This document shows positions 57,539 to 64,000 of a stretch of 64,000 nucleotides of DNA, piece by piece. The translations under genes and the position numbers were made by a program. The notes under the pieces are model-generated. The model was given only the letters and a program-made list of their open reading frames with translations, made no database searches and was not told the origin of the DNA. The stretch's first letter is position 1. Each line of letters starts with the position of its first letter. Source of the stretch: Kappaphycus alvarezii (taxonomy: Eukaryota > Rhodophyta > Florideophyceae > Gigartinales > Solieriaceae); contig NADL03000469.1 of assembly GCA_002205965.3 (NCBI GenBank), positions 248,001-312,000 on the forward strand. Direction: 5' to 3'.

Positions 57539-57865
57539 CCTCCTCTCGATTACATGACCAAAGCATCACGCAGCTCTCCAAACCCAAGTGATTTGATGCA
57601 TTTTATGAATAGCATGCGACTAGGAAGCTTGGGGAGTATATCAGGGTTAACCTCCACTTCACACGTGTCCACGGATACACGTGGAATACGCCTCATCCCT
57701 CTTATGAGGCTTGCCATCGATGTGGGGTCATGTGATCGTCTCGTCAACCCAACAACACCCCCTCGACTACATGACCTAAGCATCACGTAGCTCTCCAGTC
57801 TTAGAGATTTGATGCATTTTAGGAATAGCATGCGACCAAGAGGCTTGGTCAGTATATCTGCGGGC
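57420..57865 (-). repeat. 216-bp tandem duplication across pol end, polypurine tract and LTR start
   Basis: Two copies of a 216-bp unit follow each other, measured from the AGTATATC marks at 57635 and 57851. Each unit holds the last codons of the copia polyprotein, the stop, a purine tract and the first part of the LTR with a CACGTG inverted repeat. Each LTR start is visible, at 57757 and 57538 on the minus strand. Confidence 0.8.
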
Positions 57866-57966
57866 GTGTCAGTTGAATGTACGTTAAACAGTAGAACAAT
57901 ATTTAGAGTGACGGCATCTCGGACAAAGTGATATGATATCTCAATGTGCTTATTTCGCATGTTCAC
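57775..57966 (-). pseudogene. Copia RNase H C-terminal fragment
   Basis: The reading has RNKHIEISYHFVRDAVT, then STDTPADILTKPL and FLKCIKSL, the classic end of a copia polyprotein. Only about 60 residues remain, because upstream of 57966 the sequence passes directly into LTR end sequence. Confidence 0.82.
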
Positions 57967-57995
57967 TTATTCATTACCCGTAAACGCTAGTGTAC

Positions 57996-59110
57996 TGTTG
58001 AAAAAGGGATAGAATGCATGCCATCCCATGGTTTTTAGTTGCCACCTTGACACGTGTACACATGTAGCATGAAAATGCGAGTTGCACCCTTCTTCTCTGT
58101 GTACATCTATGACACGTGTAAAATGGGCCAAATCGAAATTTGCCTGGGACGAAAGCTCATTTTCGGGCAACTCAAAATCACGGCGCATTTTACCTTTTTT
58201 CAAACCACTTGGTATTCTGCCCTCTGATTGGCTGCTAGATACGCCTCCATACCACTCACATCGCTCCAAGCGGCGATATCTGAGCTGATCATTGTGGAGC
58301 ATTCTGACACTTGGCATGTTATGGTTGGTTGATGGTTTGTCTCTATTCTAGCTCCAAGTACTGTACCCAGTGTGTCATACGTGTACTGTCTCCTATGTGG
58401 CATACGTGTATTGCCTCCTCTCTGTTGTACGTGTACAGTATTATAGGTGTCGTACGTGTACAAGTAAACAGTGGTTTCTATATTCATCCTATAGTTGCCT
58501 GGACTGGCTGCATACAGTTTACACTATACTCATTATACTGGCTGCATACAAATCACTCTTGCACAAGTATGCAGCCAAAGTATGTTGATGCAGCCACGTT
58601 GCTTTTACAGTATTGCACGTATAGCACGTAAGGCTTAATTCACGTTGAACGGCCTGCATGAGATTTACGTACTGTTACATAACAACGTGAGACAAGCCCG
58701 CCAAAAAAAATTTGTTTTCTACTTTTATGATATTTAAGTTCCCGCCTTAAGTTCCCGCCTTTGGGTTCTGTTACAGGCCGAGAGATTACAGTTGCGTTGG
58801 CGGTCACGTAAGGCATAATTCACGGGTTGACTGTTTTAGTGTACGTTTACGTAACAGAACATGCATGGTTAGCATGCACGCAATGTTACTAACGTTTTGA
58901 ATATCGGTAATTATGAATTTCCCGCGCATGCAAATCAGGGATTCTGAGGCATCTCGGCTTGGGTAGGCTATAGGATCAACAAAGATAGTACTGCAAATGT
59001 AGATTTTGCTACTTTCATTTTGCTTTCACGAAGCCGAAGTGAGTACCGGCAAACAGTATATAGTTGTAGTCTAAGAGCTCACCCAAGTAAAGAAGAGGTA
59101 CGGACTTGCC
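57996..59110 (-). repeat. Copia LTR module, F family, inverted
   Basis: It is the inverted counterpart of 46990-48111 and 52335-53382, ending CCCTTTTTCAACA on the minus strand. About 30 bases later the RNase H tail begins in the same orientation. This is therefore the 3' part of a 5' LTR in an element that has lost nearly all its internal sequence. Confidence 0.7.
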
Positions 59111-59290
59111 TTTGATTTCAACACCAACCTTACCCTTGCCGTTCTATCTCCTTTCTGTTTCTTTTATCCATCTACACTCTTTCCCAAATTCCCTTTTCAT
59201 TCTCTCTCCTCATCCCTCATCATCCCCTGTTCCTTTCATCAGGTTATGGGCCCAGTCCACGCTACCGGTCTTTCCGCTTGATCTGTCCCT
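59111..59290 (-). repeat. Purine-rich head with GGGCCCATAACCTG, inverted
   Basis: On the minus strand this reads CTGGGCCCATAACCTGATG and then a purine-rich run leading into the F module. The same head starts the P family at 55960, so the head is shared by LTR variants with different tails. Confidence 0.55.
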
Positions 59291-59415
59291 CAACCGTTGA
59301 CGTTGACGTTGAGGTAATTGCTTTCTCTGTGTTGTTGGTACTGTTGGTGGTGTCATTTGTTGCTTTGTGGTGATTGTTGTTGGGTTCTTGTCTTTTGTTA
59401 GGACCCATTTGGTGA

Positions 59416-59660
59416 TTGTCAAGCACTCTGTGTGTGGATCCTGAGTGTTTTTGTGGTTCTCATTGTGTGTTGTTGGAGGATTTTGTTGATACGAACCAAC
59501 TTTAAGGTTGTCAAGCACTCTGTGTGTGGATCCTGAGTGTTTTTGTGGTTATCATTGTGTATTGAATCAGAGCAATCGTTGTTTGTGCTCTACTACTGTT
59601 GAGAACAATTTTGCGTTGTCAAGCACTCTGTGTGAGGATCCTGAGTGCTTTGTGGTGTCA
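59416..59660 (+). repeat. Three direct repeats of a 45-bp motif
   Basis: TTGTCAAGCACTCTGTGTG starts at 59416 and 59508, and a one-base variant at 59616, each followed by GGATCCTGAGTG and TTGTGGT. The spacing is 92 and 108. They lie about 1.2-1.4 kb before the copia gag at 60803, in its LTR or leader. Confidence 0.85.
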
Positions 59661-60802
59661 TTACTCTGGTCATTGTTTGTTGGTTTGGTTTTCTGTCTCT
59701 TTTGTGGTGGTCGTGGTCATTCGGCAATCGGTCAGCTCGAGTTTATTGTTTGGAATTATTGGCCTTGTTGTTTGAGGAGGAATCTAGGCCTGGTTGTTGA
59801 TACCCCTTGCACTCTTGGAAAGCCTTCACGGCAACGGAAAAGAAGAAGACAGAGTGCCGGGGGTCCGCCCAAGTTTGTCCGATTCTTTTGCCGAACCGTG
59901 GTCTTTGCAATCGGTTTGTGATCCTCTAACCGGCTGTACTCTTTTGAGAACAGTGCCTTTGTAACGCGAGTTGGACGGACCGTACCATACAAACCCACGC
60001 GGTTGATAACGCGAGTTATCAAAAATCGTAAGACTGAACCCGATTCCCGGTGGGAATCACGGTGTACCAGCCGAGTCGGTCCGTTGCAGTGGCCATTTTG
60101 CGCGCCGGCGGGACAGAGACGCTCCTCGCTTGAACGACCGATACGTACGCGAAACAACATCGCCCGTGGTCGGAGAGGGAACGACTGTCTTCTAATTCCT
60201 TACTCTGGTAGCATACCGGGTACTAGTGTTCTGCACTTGTACTTTGGTACCTGCTGGCTATACTTCTGTTGAGGTGTAGATACGTGCTGTGCACGGAAGG
60301 ACGAGGCTCATTGGTGACCTTGAGTGCTTTCACACGAGTACGACGGAAGTCAAGCAACACAGTCCGGAAGGAAACGCGCCTGAGTTAGTACGGAAAGACT
60401 GTGATTGTGGAAAGAAGCCCTTTGCTGCGGGGACCTTTCGGGGTAGTGGCTGAAAATTCCTGGCCGTCTACAGGTAAAGTCGCTGTGCTTACTCGTGGCA
60501 CACGGATTGCGCTCAAAGTTGAAAGACCAGCACTGGCCGATATACAGGGATAGCGGCCTAAGGCACAAATAAAGAGGTGGTAAAGAGGTAAAGAGGAGGA
60601 AAACTAAAGAGGTAAAGAGGTGGAAATTTAACAACACGTGTCTTTGAGTAAACGCTGCAAACGTCTTATAGGGAAAAGCTTGCCGTGACAAGCGACTATC
60701 GGTCGCCGGCTTGGGATACCTGAACAGAGGACTTTGCATACTCACTGCATACGTGGTAATAGAGGTTTCAGATACAAAGGGTCTTGGATAAAAAACGTAG
60801 TC
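59661..60802 (+). other. Copia leader region (element 2)
   Basis: It includes the conserved block (59826-59955) also found inverted at 49130-49262, and from 60470 a leader matching 44641-44900 inverted. The 137-codon frame ending at 59921 is open through the repeats and leader and is not a convincing gene. The 5' LTR boundary could not be fixed. Confidence 0.5.
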
Positions 60803-61806
60803 ATGGACGATCGCGGAGGCGGAGGTCGAATTGAAAAGCTCACCAACAATAATTTCCATGTTTGGAAGCAGAAGGTGCAGCTTCTACTAGCTCTCCGGGA
60901 GCTTGATGACTACATTGTGGATGATCCGCCTGAGGAATCGGATGATAGGGCTCTCAAATCATGGACTCGGGCCGACAGCAAAGCAAGGGCGCTCATCGGT
61001 TGTCCTTTCTGATCAGCACCTTGAGCATGTCCGTACTGCGGCAACTGCAAAGGAGATGTGGACTATTATTCTCAACACGTTTGAAAGACACACACTCTCA
61101 ATAAACTTGCGGCTCGACGCCGGTTTTACACCGCGGCTATGGATGGTAATGAGAGAGTTTTGCAGTACGTTAACCGTGTAACACAGTTGGCAGCGACCCT
61201 GAAATCCATGGATGTGACTATCGATGACAAAGAGATAGCCATGGCTGTGCTTAACGGATTGCCACCCGTTTTGACAATCTCATCGTTGCCTGGATGCACT
61301 CGAATGAGGACAGGGTGTTTACTCTGGAATTTGTGAAGAGCCGGTTGTTGCAGGAAGAGGAGCGTGCTCAAATGAGGGAGTCAAAAGGGACAAAATCCAA
61401 TGCTGCGCTCATCTCCAATGCCCGTCCGAATGAATTCGGAGGTAATGCTAGACAGCTGCACTGCACGAACTGCGGTCATTCTGGTCACACCGCGGACAGA
61501 TGCTGGGTCAAAGATGTGAACGGTAGGCGCCCGGAAGCTCCAAGGGGCTATCGTGCATCCGGTTCTCGTAGTGGCAGAGCATCTAGTAATCATCGAAACG
61601 AGAAAAATCGCCCGAGAAGAGATCAGCAGGCGTTCGTAGGTGCAAATGTATTTGATTCGACTGATTCTCATCCTTCAGCTGATAGTGCGGACAGCGTTGA
61701 TGATGAAATTGTTTGCCTCATGTCACGAATTAACAGGCCGGATTTCGGCCGGAACTTCCTCCTGGTACGCATATTCCGCATGTACTTCCCATATGACTTA
61801 CGATAG
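60803..61806 (+). pseudogene. Copia gag and nucleocapsid (element 2)
   Basis: Gag starts at the ATG at 60803 (MDDRGGGGRIEKLTNNN) and reads FHVWKQKVQLLLALRELD. It shifts frame near 61000 and again near 61120 and 61290, and continues with LAATLKSMDVTIDDKEIA. The zinc knuckle CTNCGHSGHTADRC is a perfect C-x2-C-x4-H-x4-C. The frame ends at 61806, before the protease site is complete. Confidence 0.8.
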
Positions 61807-62602
61807 GAGTGTTTTCACGAATTATACCGAATTTTCTGCAGCCTCAGTCGAAATGGGAACTAAAGCCCGGGCTAAGATTGCTGGGCGAGGTGACGTGGAG
61901 CTCACATTATTAGTAGATGGTTCTCGAAAGCGGTGCATTCTGCGAGATGTTGTCCACGTTCCTAGTTTCGAATATTCTCTCATCTCTGTAGGCAAAGCGG
62001 ACATAGAAGGGATCAAAACTGTATTTGAGAACAAAGCTTTGCAGATGACTAAGAATGGGAGAGTTGTAGCAACTGGAAAAATACTGTGCATTAGCCTTCT
62101 TTATGCTATCGACATAGTCCAGAAGATACCAAATGATACCTTGTACTCTGCGAAAGTCACCACACTCTCGACATGGCACGAGAGAATGGCTCACGTAAAG
62201 CAAGCAGGGCATTGCATCTATGGTAAGGAACAATGTTGTGGACGGCGTGCAGATCAGTGGCTCGAATACATCCGAAATATGCACCTCATGCGTTCATGGA
62301 AAGGCTCATCGTTCTGTAGTGCCGAAGGAACGCACGACGGTAGAGCTGAAGCGATGTTAGACCTTGTTCACAGTGACGTGTGTGGACCTATGGAGGTTTC
62401 TTCTGTTGGAGGGGCACGCTACTTTGTCACCTTCACGGACGATCACTCTTCCCGGGTTACCGTCTACATGATGCAGCGAAAGTCAGAGTTCTTTGATAAA
62501 TATAAACTGTTCCAGCTCGTAGCGAAGCCCATACTGGCGTCGCATTGGCATTCTTCGTTCAGATCGAGGGGGAGAAATATGTCCACTGCATTCAAGGACT
62601 AA
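61690..62602 (+). pseudogene. Copia protease and integrase N-terminal half (element 2)
   Basis: The protease site reads WYAYSACTSHMTYD where the family has D-S-G-A-S-x-H-M: the catalytic Asp is Tyr and the Gly is Ala. VEMGTKARAKIAGRGDV and ILRDVVHVPSFEYSLISV follow, as usual. The pre-integrase WHERMAHV keeps the histidines, but the CxxC pair of the zinc-binding part is not visible. The integrase core has DLVHSDVCGPM (first Asp) and FVTFTDDHSSR (second Asp). The frame ends at 62602. Confidence 0.8.
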
Positions 62603-62638
62603 CCTTGCCGAGCGCGGCACAAAACATGAGCTTAGTGC

Positions 62639-62905
62639 ATGGAGTCACCTGAACAGAATGGTGTTTCAGAGCGGCTGAACCGAACACTGATGGATCTGGT
62701 TCGGTCAATGCTACATGCAAAGAGTCTGCCAAAACAATTCTGGGCCGAAGCTCTGGCGACTGCTGTATACATCCGAAACAGAGTTACAACTCGGTCAATT
62801 CCAAGCACACAACCCAGCATCACTATGGTACGGTCGCAAGCCCAATCTGTCGCACCTTCGTACGTTCGGAAGCAAATGTTGGTACACAGTCCCGCAAGCA
62901 GTTGA
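62639..62905 (+). pseudogene. Copia integrase core, C-terminal half (element 2)
   Basis: ESPEQNGVSERLNRTLMDLV supplies the catalytic Glu of the D,D-E triad. It is followed by MLHAKSLPKQFWAEALATA and YIRNRVTTRS, matching the minus-strand fragment at 42866-43077. It is in a different frame from the first half. Confidence 0.8.
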
Positions 62906-63960
62906 GTAAGCTTGAAAACCGAGCACGGGAAGCAATTATGCTTGGATATGCGGAAGCCAGCAAAGCTTACAAACTGTGGGATCCTGAATTACACAAGGTA
63001 GTTGTTTCCAGAGATGTCAGATTCAGTGAGAGCGAAACCTGCCAGTCTGAAATAAATGAGAAAGAATCAGATGAGTATCTCTCAATTAGCTCCGATGAGG
63101 ATCTTGTAAGTCTCGGCGTTGAACAGGATGCTCAAGTCCGGCTTCCTACACCGGACACAGTCGAAATAACTGCATCTTCGAGACAAGATATTCAGGGACA
63201 AGGGAATGACCAGGCTAATGTTGGAAACGACCCAACGGTCGCCGAAAACGTAGGTACAGATAACGAAATCCCTGAGCCCCCTGAGGTGTCTGTAGCTCCT
63301 CGGAGATCTGAAAGGATTCGAAGAGCCCCAAATGCTTGGTGGAGATCAAACATATCCTTGACACCTAATGACACGGCTCTCGTTACAAATGTTGTCAACA
63401 TCTCGTACCGACACGCGGCGACAGGACCGGACGCAGACTTTTGGAAGTCCGCCATCGAGTCCGAGCGAGACTCGATCGTTCGGAACAAAACATGGAAGTT
63501 AGTCCCACGTTTGGAGGCCTCAAACATTCTGACTCCAAAATGGGTGTTTGCAATAAAAGATGCCCAGGACTCCAACGGAGGCTTTTCCCGAAAATCGAAG
63601 CGCGTCTTGTCGCTCGTGGTTTCCAACAGGTGAAAGGGGTAGATTATAATGAGACGTACGCCCCTGTCGTGAAGCTCACGTCAATTCGGGTGCTTTTGGC
63701 ACTTGTCGCACATCAGGACCTGGAGCTGCATCAAATGGACGTTAAGACGGCATTTCTGAACGGTGATGGAGGAGGACGTGTACATGGAACAGCCTGATGG
63801 ATTTAAGGACGCCTCGAAACCAAATCATGTCTGCAAATTTCTGAAGGCCTTGTATGGTTTGAAACAGGCACATAGGCGGTGGCACCAGAAAATCGATGAT
63901 TTTCTTGTTGATGGGCTCAAATTCAAAAGTGCACTAATGATCCCTGTGTTTATGTAAAAT
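62902..63960 (+). pseudogene. Copia integrase tail and reverse transcriptase N-terminus (element 2)
   Basis: AIMLGYAEASKAYKLWDPE is the integrase C-terminal GKGY-like region. After an acidic linker, RRSERIRRAPNAWW leads to reverse transcriptase: FWKSAIESERDSI, TPKWVFAIK, then in another frame ARLVARGFQQVKGVDYNETY and HQMDVKTAFLNGD, carrying the first catalytic Asp. After one more shift VYMEQPDGF and FLKALYGLKQAHRRWH follow. All these are standard copia landmarks. Confidence 0.85.
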
Positions 63961-64000
63961 TTGACCCGACCTCCGACTCAATCATGATTATCCTCCTGTA

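Larger units (their letters stand above)
60803..64000 (+). mobile_element. Ty1/copia retrotransposon (element 2), cut by the window end
   Basis: The order is gag, zinc knuckle, protease, integrase, reverse transcriptase, the copia order. At least five frame changes interrupt the polyprotein. The last readable codons (VYVKFDPTSDSIMIILL) come just before the YVDD active site, which falls past the window end with RNase H and the 3' LTR. Confidence 0.88.

Overview
The window looks like nuclear DNA from a transposon-rich eukaryote. It carries decayed Ty1/copia, Ty3/gypsy and non-LTR retrotransposons, TATA-bearing LTRs and a eukaryotic ubiquitin-specific protease. It has no bacterial-style operons, no rRNA and no convincing tRNA. 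My guess is a compact, intron-poor lineage such as a florideophyte red alga. That rests on general impression and one apparently intronless host gene, so it is weak.

Only two protein genes look intact. One encodes a secreted, cysteine-rich protein near the left end (397-1002). The other encodes a complete deubiquitinase on the minus strand (34605-35603). Nearly everything else is mobile-element debris or sequence without a recognisable gene.

Layout. 1-7.2 kb: the secreted-protein gene, then gene-poor DNA with short dispersed repeats. 7.2-9.3 kb: a badly decayed gypsy element (+). 9.3-17.6 kb: mostly AT-rich DNA without genes. 17.6-25.3 kb: a nearly full-length gypsy element (-) with two LTRs of about 515 bp, gag, a likely -1 frameshift signal, protease, reverse transcriptase, degraded RNase H and integrase. 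It also has an unusual zinc-finger ORF between its 5' LTR and gag. 25.3-31.6 kb: gene-poor, with a 42-bp tandem repeat. 31.6-42.5 kb: four truncated 3' ends of one non-LTR family, the deubiquitinase gene, two further non-LTR relics and unidentified coding relics. 42.5-60 kb: a mosaic of copia pieces, long copia LTR modules, a solo gypsy LTR nested in a copia gag, and a MITE-like element with palindromic ends. 60-64 kb: a frameshifted copia element cut by the window end just before the reverse-transcriptase active site.

Most retroelement genes carry stops or frameshifts, so I annotate them as pseudogenes. Interplay between parts is mainly structural: LTR promoters, primer and polypurine sites, recoding, nesting and deletion. 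I see no host pathway or gene cluster.
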